A stretch of 64,000 bases of DNA from Deroplatys truncata (Eukaryota > Arthropoda > Insecta > Mantodea > Mantidae): the NCBI GenBank assembly GCA_030765065.1, contig CM060975.1:203840007-203904006 (forward strand), given 5' to 3'. Under the pieces are notes generated by a model. That model saw nothing but the letters and a program-made list of their open reading frames with translations, was not told the DNA's origin and did no database searches. The number at the start of each line of letters is the position of its first letter. Within the stretch, counting starts at the first letter, position 1. Positions 53,169 through 62,835 of the stretch are shown here, one piece after another. The position numbers and the translations under genes were made by a program.

Positions 53169-53960
53169 AGCATGAAAACAAAAATGCTACCTTACCTTTA
53201 ACTTACATAAAAATGATTCTCATATACTGTAGATATTACATATTTCATGATAAACAACACATTGTGTATTTCTCATTTCCTCGCCATGGAAAAATGATTT
53301 TCTTTCTGATTTCAGGTTATTTTCGCACATGAATAAACAGTTCTCTAAAGGTATCTGCTATATTGGTGTACAGAGACGTTGTACGCGATTTGTAACCTTT
53401 CTGCTTCAACATCAGGTCGAAATTCATGTTGATCCCCATATTCTATGCAAAAACTACACCTTATACCACACGTTAAAAAAAAGAGCATAAACACAATGTG
53501 TCTCCGTTGCAGATAGCATAATGTTTCATTCTTTTTGCTAGTCGTGCCAAAGTAGACAGTGACGTCAGATCCATAAGGATGCGTTATTGCCTCACGTGAT
53601 CTCTTTGCAGACTAAATTGTAGTTTAATGATATTTCGAGTGGCTACTTTTACTTATTAATATTATTTTCAGATTCTGCATAAAGGTTTCAATCAGAAAAT
53701 CCCATATGTGAGCACATTTACGTTTTCATGCATGTTTCCAGTAATACGATCTATGAAGAACCTATATTTCAAATACATGTAAGTTATATCTCCAAAGGCC
53801 CTCTTACCCTGCGTTTAACGCAAAACACGTGGTTGACAACCCGTAACATCTGGCTTAGGAGGAAGCGCAGGACATGTTTGGCAATTAATCTGAAGATACA
53901 TTCTGATTATCTTAATGTAAACCAAGTTGTCTGTCTATACCACATAAGGTGACCTAACCG
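53169..53960. other. Spacer, nothing recognised
   Basis: No gene recognised. Two frames of 74 and 127 codons (the latter beginning inside family A) have no domain. Confidence 0.45.
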
Positions 53961-53964
53961 CACC

Positions 53965-54538
53965 ATATTCCAGGTGTGTAGATATCCCTTCGTGCGTTAA
54001 AAGAGCTGTAGAACTCAACGGGGCAATTCCATGTAAATACATTCAGAGGAATTGGCCATTAACTTTAGCGATGTTCGTTCTACTCCTGCTTCTTACCCTA
54101 TTGTGCGGTTTTCGTTCCGACGCTTTAATATTTCTATTTAACTCTACACTGCGTATAGTCGGTAATGTTAGACAGAATAGTGTAAACAAAATTTTAATAT
54201 ATATCTATGGGGCATACTAATAGGTAAACTAAAGACATTAATTATTTGTGAATATAAAAAAATGAGCTTATTCCCTCAAAATAAAATACCTGTAAAAAGT
54301 GGAAAGCATTCTAAAACCTTTTCGGTGTATTTAAACTATTCCTGTCTATCAGAATGGGCTGGGACAAGCCTGGGAACGCCTCTCATCGTCTTCGTTGAAA
54401 AGCAAGAGGAGTATAACGAAGGTCGCCCACGCTAATGTGCCAGTTCCTCACTGACCTCTGTTACTTGGAAATGCCCCGTGGAGCTCTGTAACTCTTTTAA
54501 AACATGATGGGATATCTACACACGCGAATTATAGTGCA
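53965..54538. mobile_element. Fold-back MITE-like element
   Basis: Two arms of roughly 125 bp are imperfect inverted copies: 53965-54093 and 54400-54538. Matching pieces: GTGTGTAGATATCCC on plus in the left arm and GGGATATCTACACACGC in the right; TTAAAAGAGCTGTAGAACTC against GAGCTCTGTAACTCTTTTAA; GGGGCAATTCC against GGAAATGCCCC; TTCTACTCCTGCTTCTT against AAAAGCAAGAGGAGTATAAC. The core (about 54094-54399) is unrelated A+T-rich DNA. No transposase or clear target duplication was seen. Confidence 0.7.
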
Positions 54539-54705
54539 ATATAATGCGCAGTGGTTTATGTTGGCAAGGAAATACTAAACCGCTTCTGCCATACTCATCC
54601 CCCACTCCTTACCTGGTTTTAGCACTCCATTTAATGTTTGCTTTACTCCCTCATATTTCTTCGCACCTGTGCCTGAAAACGACCTGTGTTCATAAGGTTA
54701 ATGTT

Positions 54706-54920
54706 TAAGTGCCAGACTTTTGACATCAAACCAATACAAGACGGACTCATCAGGGGCTGGTGTGGACCGTCGTTTAAAAGCATGCCTCCCCGCTACTCAA
54801 GTGAAATGTTTTAGTACTCCGCCTTTTCGCCACTCACCTAAACTTTTGTTCATAGGCCAATGCATGCATGTCAGTTTTGAATTAAAATTAATAAGATATT
54901 GGCTCACCTAGGGTCGGTAT
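54706..54920 (-). repeat. Repeat family G, copy 2
   Basis: Inverted counterpart of 24592-24790. On minus it reads TGAGCCAATATC at the outer end, GGTGAGTGGCGAAAAGGCGG, AACATTTCACTTGAGTAGC, CACACCAGCCCCTGATGAG, TTGTATTGGTTTGATGTC and TCTGGCACTTAAAC. Class unknown. Confidence 0.6.
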
Positions 54921-55870
54921 GTAACACCTGATAAGGAGACTCTATAAACATTAAATAAAGAAAAACACTATAGGAAACAAAAAGCATCGGCACGTTTCCG
55001 TGCACTCGACTACACTTATTCATTTCGTGCCAACAAGAATGAAGAAGGCTGCATTGCAGATTGGTAAGCTGTAAAGTAGTAACATAAATGCCTGCACACT
55101 TTACGTCTTACAAAATCGGACCTCTGACGAGTTTTCTCTTCCAGGAAAGGAATAGCCGAACTTTACTATTAAGAGTTGGTGAAAGACTCCTGCGGCGATT
55201 ACAACGGTCTGTAGGCTGCTGCCTCCCCATTTCCCGATAATGGTAAAATTGATTGCATAAAGAGCAATAGACACTGTTCCCCTCACGGCTCCCGGCGAGA
55301 AGAGCACATGGACAAGCACACGATTTATACGCGACAGATTTTTTTCTTCTTTGTTGTCCGGCGTGACCCTTCCTTGTCAGTTGCTGACCCCTCCGGTAAA
55401 TATTGGATGGCGCTCCCTTTATGGCCCCAAAACAACAGCTATAAAGCTCGCTCTGGACAGCTCCTGCCCCTTCCATCAATAAAGAAGTGCATCATACTTG
55501 TATGTCCCGCTGCGTGGAGAGGGGAGTCCTAGTCATTGGGATAGGGGTTGTTAACTTCTCTATTTGTTACTAAATTGTTCTAGCTTTTTGGATGCTTACT
55601 AGGCTTGGGTCCAAATTTATAGATAGTAGTGTATTAACACATTTTATTGTGATGGTTGGAAAAATAGTCGAGGAGGATTTACCTACTTAATGGCATCTCG
55701 TTGTACAGTGCTTTTCTTTCAGGCTGTGGCCTGCGCGGCTTCTCGCGCGCCGGCCGCCGTAGTTCGGATTCCCGATGAATGTTCTATGCTTTCTCATAGT
55801 TACAATTACTATGATAATTGGCACATACCTTATCATAAGAGATGTTGGAAACTTTCTCCTCTATAGACAC
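54921..55870. other. Spacer with CpG-richer stretches
   Basis: 55100-55520 is richer in G+C and carries a 123-codon minus frame with several cysteines (residues about 50-75) but no recognised domain. At 55726-55790 a very CpG-rich piece (GCGCGGCTTCTCGCGCGCCG) precedes GTAGTTCGGATTCCCGATG, which looks like a pol III B box, so it may be a SINE head on plus. Confidence 0.35.
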
Positions 55871-55875
55871 ATTTC

Positions 55876-56140
55876 TGGCATCTTCTCATGAAATTTTCTT
55901 TCAGAGTGAGAGTTCACTGTCTGAGAAGAGTGAATTTCTCGCTGATGCTTCCTATTAGTTTTAACCAGGAAATGGCACAGTATAAGCAAAAATGGAAGAA
56001 CCACTTATTCAGAATGAAAGACCGAAGATACCAAAGTCAGCATATCAATATAGGCTACTGGGAAGGAGAGATGTGGACAGGCTGAAGAAGAGATGGGTTT
56101 GAGGTTCCAAAAAGGTCCTGGTGGCCTAATTCTTGAACGT
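55876..56140 (+). pseudogene. LINE endonuclease-reverse transcriptase C-terminal relic
   Basis: Plus strand: QEMAQYKQKWKNHLFRMKD (residue pattern I/QYKxxWxxHxxRM), then after a frame change near 56030 IPKSAYQYRLLGRRDVDRLK and KRW. RIPKxxxQYxPxGRRxxGRPxKRW is the usual end of insect endonuclease-RT proteins. Stops follow immediately. It is 5'-truncated and dead. It is of the same general type as 27794-28345 but no longer alignable in detail. Confidence 0.7.
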
Positions 56141-57080
56141 CTGAAGAAATTTTATTGTTACCCTCGAAGTTTGGAATTTAAGAAAGTAAAAATCAGCTTT
56201 GTAGCCCGTGAACAAAAGGAAAATGTTCATCATATCCAGGCTATGCTCCCTTATTTTTAAAAAGATGGTTGATTTTGAAACTGCTAGCCTTGGGATGATT
56301 ATTCTTTCAGAGTTTTTTTTTTGTAAATTGGCAATGACTTTCTACGACAAACATTGTTAATTTTATTAATTTAAATCTTTAAAATATAGGTTGTTAATCA
56401 CTGGAATTTTGGTTTGAATAAAAACGTGAGGAGTTTTTAAATAAATACTAATTTGAAACTTACAAACAATATACAAGTAAAACAACACAATGTACAATAT
56501 ACATACAGTTTACTACTTACTACTTTCAAACTCCTAAACAACAAAAAAATCTAAGGGATAACGACTAAGGTTACTCGTTGCTTGATTATAAACGATAGTT
56601 TATGGTTGTTCTCGTATACTTCAAAATATCCTAAAAGTGTCTGCAACAATTCAATACATTCCATAATTTTTAGCATATGCTTGCATGTTTTAAAGTAGTC
56701 CTTCGTATCCCTCGATCTTTCTGAGGTGATTAAATCTCAGCCCCAACAATTGGAATCTGTGTCCCCAAAACCCTAGATTCCATACCATTGTTTGCTTAAG
56801 TTCTGCCTCCACTCCCTCTCCTAGGGGATACACTAGGGTTGCGTAATCCTCACAGTATTTTTGTCTGACTATCAAATAATAAGTGAACAAATTTTTGTTG
56901 AAATCGATTCAATAGCTTAGGGCGAAAGTGGCGCCACTGTTGTGTATTAGAGTATATTAAAATGGATTACAGAATTTTTTCTTATCAAATTTGAAGTATT
57001 TAAGTATTCTAGATATTTTATTACAAACATTAGGAATTCTAATTGTAAAAAGTTATTCAAGTAGTATGAAATAAGTGTAA
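56141..57080. other. A+T-rich spacer, nothing recognised
   Basis: No gene or shared repeat recognised in about 0.94 kb. Confidence 0.5.
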
Positions 57081-57082
57081 CG

Positions 57083-57441
57083 AGCGGAATGAATCAGGCG
57101 GCAACGTCTATGGCCCGCATTTGTGAGGTCCCGGGTTCAATCCCCGGCGACCGCCCACTCTGGCCCATGGGTTTCGTGATTTCCTCTCTAACACGACATC
57201 CTTTTCGTCATTTCCCTTTCATTCTGTTTCCTTCTCATCCTTCAGGTGTGCTGCTAGGTCTGGAGTATGGCAGTGCTGGACAGATGGCTCACTGGAAAGA
57301 ATACTCCCCGCGTACACCAGAGGTCTGCTCGCCTGTTGGGTCGTTCATCGCCCTCTCTCGGCGACTCCGACGATGTGACACACGGATCTGCGAGCTGGAA
57401 ATGTTAGGAACTTCCGCACGTCTCTGTGGCCTGTCTGCCTC
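57083..57441 (+). repeat. SINE type C, left part, split by SINE B
   Basis: Head: GAATCAGGCGGCAACGTC (weak A box), CCGCATTTGTGAGGTCCC, B box GGGTTCAATCCCCGG (57132-57146). Body: GGGTTTCGTGATTTCCTCTC, CGTCATTTCCCTTTC, then a long G+C-rich part shared with 1480-1905 (GCTGGAAATGTTAGGAAC, TTCCGCACGTCTCTG). It stops in GTCTGCCTC (57433-57441) and continues after the inserted type B SINE at 57717. Confidence 0.75.
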
Positions 57442-57716
57442 AATTAAATTAAATTGAGTTTTATTTATGGACGCTCTTTAACTGCTGTGGTTCTTAGCGT
57501 CCCATTCCATATTTCTGTATTCGGCGTGAAAGACCGGTAATTTTGCTCAGAGGCCTCCTTATCAGACTTGAGGTTCTTTTACGCGCCGTAAATCGACGAC
57601 ACGGGACCACCGGCTTTACTTCCCTTCCGAAGGAAGCCATGCCAAGGATTTTTACGCCCGAAAAAATTCATCGCCCTCCGCCGGGTTTGAACCCGCGACC
57701 TTGGGAAGTCTGCCTC
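57433..57716 (-). repeat. SINE type B, copy 4, nested in SINE C with target duplication
   Basis: Insert 57442-57707, flanked by exact GTCTGCCTC copies (57433-57441, 57708-57716). On minus it starts mid-head (CCAAGGTCGCGGGTTCAAAC, B box) so the first ~40 bp, including the A box, are missing. It then runs CGGCGGAGGGCGATG, TTTTTTCGGGCGTAAAAATC, CATGGCTTCCTTCGG, GGCCTCTGAGC and ends GCGTCCATAAATAAAACTC, AATTTAATTTAATTG. This is a 5'-truncated retroposition event. Confidence 0.85.
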
Positions 57717-57795
57717 CTATGTGGTTCCTTCACGTCATTTCTTTTGGGGGTAGGCACAATAGATCTATATAGGTTATGGTGATGAGGTGTTCCCC
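57717..57795 (+). repeat. SINE type C, right part
   Basis: CTATGTGGTTCCTTCACGTC then ATTTCTTTTGGGGGTAGGC, matching the 3' end of the type C copy at 1480-1560 on minus (GCGGCTCCTTCACTTCATCC). Confidence 0.65.
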
Positions 57796-57939
57796 TCCAT
57801 TGAACAACCTATATAAGAAATAGGCATGCTATATTTGGTTGAAATCAGACCTACATACTTTAAACTTTTATGTGTGTGAAAATTAAAATATTTAACATTC
57901 TTTCTGCTAATCTTAAGAAAATTGTATATTATACGAGAA

Positions 57940-57995
57940 TAATTAGTATATTATATTATTAATTGTTATTATATTATTAATTAGTATATTATAAC
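57940..57995. repeat. (ATTATTA)-type A+T tract
   Basis: Alternating ATTATATTATTAATTGTTAT-type sequence just left of the truncated mariner copy. It could be the decayed insertion site. Confidence 0.6.
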
Positions 57996-58000
57996 AGCAA

Positions 58001-58533
58001 AGTTGGTTCCAAAATTGTTGAATTTTGACGTCGACGTCACGTAGACATAGCTCAGAAATTGCTGATTGAAGTCGAAAACGATCCAGAACTTCTAAAGAAA
58101 GTTATAACAGGTGACGAAACATGGGTAAATGGGTATGACGTCGAAACGTGAAGCAATCGAAGCAATCCAAAGAAAACGACTAGAATTGTGGCAAAACCAC
58201 TTGTGGAAAGTGCATCACGATAATGCACCCGCTCACACCTCAATGCTTGTTCGTGATTTTTTGGCAAAAAACAAAACCGTTATGCTGCCTCAGTCACCGT
58301 ATTCGCCGGATATGCCCCCCTGCAACTTCTTTCTATTCCCAAGGTTGAAGGGAACCATGTAAGGACGACGTTCTGCCACCATTGATGAGACAAAAACAGA
58401 ATTACTGAAGGAGCTGAATACCGTAACGAAAAGTGAGTTCCAGAAGTGCTTCCAAGAATGGAAAGAGCGCTGGTACAAGTGTATTATATCTGAGGGGTAT
58501 TACTTTGATGGGAACAAAGCTGATGCTGATTAA
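58001..58533 (+). pseudogene. Mariner transposase C-terminal half (D34D type), broken
   Basis: Readable pieces: VPKLLNFD, IEVENDPELLKKVITGDETW (first catalytic D in GDETW), VNGYDVET then a stop, an internal deletion, HHDNAPAHTSMLVRDFLAKN (second D), then MLPQSPYSPDMPPCNFFLFP, in which the third catalytic residue D of the usual PCDFFLF is N. Exactly 34 residues separate second D and this position, as in mariner. A stop follows RLKGTM, then TIDETKTELLKELNTVTKSE and CFQEWKERWYKCIISEG complete the C-terminus. It has two stops, a deletion of the segment between the first and second catalytic D, and a lost catalytic residue. Confidence 0.9.
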
Positions 58534-58587
58534 ATAAATATTCTTTAAGAAAAACAGAATGTCCGTTACTTTTTGATCACGCCTCTT
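58001..58587 (+). mobile_element. 5'-truncated mariner element
   Basis: The 3' part of a mariner element: transposase remnant to the stop at 58531-58533, then an untranslated tail and the terminal repeat ACAGAATGTCCGTTACTTTTTG, ATCACGCCTCT (58554-58586) followed by TA. The left terminal repeat and about the first half of the transposase are missing. Confidence 0.8.
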
Positions 58588-59388
58588 ACATTAAGGAAGA
58601 GAAACAGATGGTATTCCCGAGGTACATAAGTGGAGCACAAGGGATTTATTCCGAGGAAAATCCAAAACAAAATCTGTGTGTATCCCGTGGTGTATACACT
58701 GTTTTTCTTTCTGCGATTGGGGTTCAAATGTCGCATTTTATTTATTTTTATTGAATTTCGCTGGAAAAATTTCTTTACATGGGATAAGAGCCTTTGGAAT
58801 AATTAAAAGGATATGCGTAGCAACGTTGTTGTTACGTAGATTGCTTTGTTTACATTGTGAACTTCAATGCAAAATGGGTAATTCTGAAGAACCAAAAGAT
58901 ATAACGTGTGCTCCTCCTGAGGCAGTTTGTGGTTTGTAACCGAAAAAATCCAGAATATTATACGAAAAGTTTGCTCCTTTTAAAAAATGCTTACTGTCGA
59001 ACATACAAATGTGACAGACAACTACAAAGAGAATTCTGTTGCAAATAAAATTCAGGTCCTACAAGGCCCAAATACTTCCAAAAATAAAGTAGATATAACT
59101 AATAATGCATTTCATCAAGTAATGGAATTCCCAGCTTAACTTGAATAACTATACGCATTTTACCTTCACAGTTAATGTTAATAAGTGAGAAGGTCGATAT
59201 GTTTCATTATGTTCATTGGTAGTTAATACTCATCCCCTCTAGGGAGGAATATGATGTTTCTCTCACAGTATTGGTAACCTAGCAACCGACATTTAGCTCC
59301 GATCGTGGAAAAACTAATATTTTCAAAGTATTTAGTAGTATATCATGATACGAGTGCTAAAAGTGGGGTTTTATTTTGCGAGTAGGAA
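58588..59388. other. Spacer, nothing recognised
   Basis: An 87-codon plus frame (58676-58939) has no domain. No shared repeat was noticed. Confidence 0.45.
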
Positions 59389-59391
59389 TGT

Positions 59392-59700
59392 TGGCGGCGC
59401 CGTAGCCGAGTGGTTAGACCTCTCGCCTCTCATCGAGGCGGCCCGGGTTCAGGGACCCGCGCGTGGGATTTGTGGTGGACAAAGCGGCGTCTGGGCGGCT
59501 TTTCTCCGGGTTCTCCTGTCATTCATTCAATCACGCCTTTCCTTTCAACCATTTCGTTTCATCTACTTCCTTCCTCCCATACCAGGCATCGGGCTGATCA
59601 CCCATCCTGGATATTCTGTCTGATCCTCGACGGCCTCTGACCCCAGGCACCCGCCTGTAAGTTCTGGGGGTGTAAGTCTTACATACGAGGAGGTTAAACA
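59392..59700 (+). repeat. tRNA-derived SINE
   Basis: Head GGCGCCGTAGCCGAGTGGTT (A box TAGCCGAGTGG, 59395-59414), AGACCTCTCGCCTCTCATCG, AGGCGGCCCGGGTTCAGGGA (B box degraded at GGGTTCAGGGACC). The TAGCCGAGTGGTTAGA start is that of Leu/Ser-type tRNAs. Body: TTTCTCCGGGTTCTCCTGTC, CGGGCTGATCACCCATCC, CTGGGGGTGTAAGTCTTAC, ending GAAAGAAGAAGTGTAGG. Confidence 0.65.
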
Positions 59701-61530
59701 GTGAAAGAAGAAGTGTAGGAATGTTTGACGGCCTTCGTTTCGCAATCCTGCGAACAAAATAAAACCACTTTTAACACGTGTGGCATGTACTGTATTTTAG
59801 AGAGCGCTCAAATTTGTAAAATATCAATGTAAATATTATTATGTTGATTCCTGAAACTATTAGAAATCACGTTTAGGACGATCAACTCATTCTATAGCGA
59901 GATTCTTGAAACAAAAGAAATGACGTCAAAAACGAGATTTTGATGTTTTGTCGATTCGCTAGCAGTCATTTTCAGTGTAATTACTTTAAACATGTTTTAC
60001 ATGTTTTACCTTACACAGGAAATGAGATGATTAAATGCTATATCATATTGCTTTCTGAATTGTTTTTAGGCAAGTATTTCTAGTGTCATTCTTTCTGCTG
60101 CTTCTGTAAGTTCACCTGGCTCTTCTATTTAGTTTCTGCTCAATTCACAATTTCTGCCATTTAATCCTTATATAGGTTACACTAGATAAAAGAATAACGT
60201 TTTAAATCAAAGAAAGCGCAAGACTGCCAATATAACATATAGGTTAAGTCCACAAGGAATTGCGACAAATTAATTGAAGTATGACGATTTGCGTTATGAA
60301 CAGATAATGCAAGCGCCATGAGAAATGAATATTGTAAAAGGACATAATGCAAAGTAAAACCTAATCAAATCAAGTGGAATTATTAAACTTGTGCAAATAC
60401 ACAGAGTAATGTGATTTGACTTGAAACCAAAGTTAGTCACAATGGAATGGTATAATTTTATCGCACTAGTGCGATAATGTAAAGCTTTTAGTTCGTGTGC
60501 GCTATGTTAAAAGCTCTACTTTTAGGCCATATTGTCTAAAAAACTGTATTTAAAGATTATTCCTGCAGACGTTTACTCAGTTGAAAATCATTAAAATAGG
60601 TCACCATGACGATACTACAGTTTAGAGTTTTGCAAGAATGGTTTTATTCTGCTGAATACAAAAACGATAAATAAGAGAGGTTTCGTCAGAAACTAAATGG
60701 CAAACGAGCAATTAAGTTACCACAACCAAAAATGTTTTTCAGTTCTACATTATCGCTTCTTTGACTCTATACAAACCATAAATCATCTTTGAAATCACAG
60801 TCTGCATTTTCAATTGTTTCTGACCCTTAGAGGTCGGATACATCTATATAAGGATCATGATGTTCCAAATACAGAAGATTTTAGAGAGATAATTAAGTTA
60901 ATAATCAGTAGAAGAATTTCAAGCCCCATAAAAAATTATAAGCTTTCATTCGGTCTTTCCTGCGTTACCGTAACCGCTAAAATCAAGTAATCAATGCGTC
61001 GGTTTCCGGTAATGAAAACGAGACATTCTGAAGTTAGTGTCATCGAGCAAGAGAATCAAGAAAGACTTCTCATCAACCTAAACTGTGGTATCTAATTCTG
61101 CTATGAGGTTATATTGTTTCAAACCCTTACAAGGATATTTATGGAAATTCTGCGTATATAAGGCAGAGTTCATTAGACCATAACCTCAAAAGTATCAACT
61201 AAGCTCTGTTAGATAAATCTTTTTGGCAGTCCTCATCGGTTAAAATATTTAAATGCAATGCTGAATCCTCCAAGCTTGAGTCCTGAATTAATCTTCTTTA
61301 GTATGATGGATAATAATATCCTTTAACAAATCGTTTTCAAATGCTGGGACTTGAAGTGTGTTCTACATTTTATCTACTGCTTAATAACGGGGAAAATAAC
61401 TCGAGGTAAAAGATGTTATTGTGTTTATGTCTGGGTAGCACGGCGAAAGACTATCAGGAAGAGCATGCTATTGCAAAATCTCTCTAATTATATTACAAAT
61501 GCTAGCTTTGGCGATAATTGCAGAATGCGG
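59701..61530. other. Spacer, nothing recognised
   Basis: About 1.8 kb of A+T-rich DNA without shared repeats, RNA motifs or supported frames. It is a candidate for unique sequence. Confidence 0.5.
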
Positions 61531-61885
61531 ACTCAAGATGGCAGCACTGCGCCTGATACTGTCGTGCGCGCGCATACTCGTCTTCATTCTCTGCAACGTC
61601 ATAAATCTGGTGCAGTAGCAGCTGTATTACAACAGTACATCAGCAATTTCCAAATCCCTCCTCGCCAGTCCTCCACCACCCTACTGCTACATAAATGCAA
61701 CAACGTAAATTGCTGTCCATGTTTATGCATGTGCACATATTCTACTCTGTTGGACGTAGTCAGGTTAAGTTAATAATGCGTCTAACACCAACCCCAGGGG
61801 ACTCGTGTAACACACTGCTGGCACAGGGAATATCACAGTGTTCTGTCACTACCAGTTTTTGTGGCAATAAAACGTACCTTTGAAT
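61531..61885 (+). other. G+C-richer segment with promoter- and poly(A)-like motifs
   Basis: CTCAAGATGGCAGC (61532-61545) matches the YY1-type AAGATGGC motif common at housekeeping start sites. GTGCGCGCGCAT (61564-61575) is NRF1-like, and AATAAA lies at 61866-61871. A frame of 140 codons covers part of it, without recognised domain. It could be a small exon, a retrocopy or a repeat. Confidence 0.25.
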
Positions 61886-62467
61886 CAAAATTAAAAATCC
61901 CATTTGAACTTTTCATTGGCGCATAACATTTCAAAACTCTTGCAACAATTGCAACCTGATATTGACCACATTTGTTGATTGTTTCTGTACGATTAGTACG
62001 GTTTGATCATCCAACTGTCAGTTTTCTCTCTAATGAAGTTCTAATTTATGCATTTTGCGTAAACAGTTCCTAAATTTAAGTCAGGATTAGTATTCGCTAA
62101 TTACAATACTTATTTTAATTTTATAAAAATAAATACGGGTATTCTAATATTTTCTTCGTCTGAAATATTGCCTTAAACTGATTTTAAGAGAAGTTAGGAG
62201 ATTGAAAGGGCTGCAATTCGATACCATTAAGGAACAAAACTTAGTAGAACTATTTTTAACAACATGACACATCAGTAGATGCAAGAGAAGCACTGTCTGA
62301 TAGTTTCTGAACAATAAATTCCTATGCTTAAATTAGGACCAATTTTATGAAATTTTTAGTTTCAAATTAAGTTATTTTTATCCTAATAAAATTATAAATA
62401 TATGTATATTTTTCCATCACCTTTCAGGTACAAGTAGAACATGCTTGTGTATACAGTTTAATGTAGG
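61886..62467. other. A+T-rich spacer, nothing recognised
   Basis: No gene or shared repeat recognised. Confidence 0.5.
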
Positions 62468-62835
62468 TATACAGAGTGGGCCATTGAACTTCAGACAGTA
62501 CACTATCTCCAAAACTAAGCGTTGTAGAAAGGAATGCCTTTGATAAAAACTGTTTGATATTAGGGGGGAAAGTAAATTCCATTAGTCGTGTTTTGTGTGG
62601 GGGACGTTATGATTGTGATTTTAGGGTCAATTTAATTTTTTAAATGGGAATCTACAATTAGGGTAAAATTAAATTGACCCTAAAATGACCATCAAAACGT
62701 CCTTCAAATAAAACACGACTAATGCCATTTACTTTCCCCCATAATATCAAGCAACTTTATACAAGACATTTCTTTCTACAACGCTTAGTTTTGGAGATAT
62801 TGTACAGTGCCAACTTAAATGGTCCACCCTGTATA
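62468..62835. mobile_element. Palindromic MITE with TA target duplication
   Basis: Element 62470-62833 (364 bp), TA on both sides (62468-62469, 62834-62835). The arms of about 170 bp are inverted copies: TACAGAGTGGGCCATT outside on the left against AATGGTCCACCCTGTA on the right. Internally ATCTCCAAAACTAAGCGTTG, GTTGTAGAAAG, CATTAGTCGTGTTTT and TTTTAGGGTCAATTTAATTT occur in both. The whole can fold into one long hairpin. TA targeting and a TACAG start suggest mobilisation by a Tc1/mariner transposase. It is non-coding. Confidence 0.85.

Noticed and set aside
54765..54810. CTGATGAGTCC in family G as a hammerhead ribozyme
   Set aside because: On the minus strand it begins like a hammerhead core, but no matching GGAC-GAAA strand follows, and the other copy (24717) reads CTGGATGAG.
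55108..55479. 123-codon cysteine-containing minus frame as a zinc-finger gene
   Set aside because: Cysteine spacing fits no finger I know, and two other frames over the same bases are equally open.
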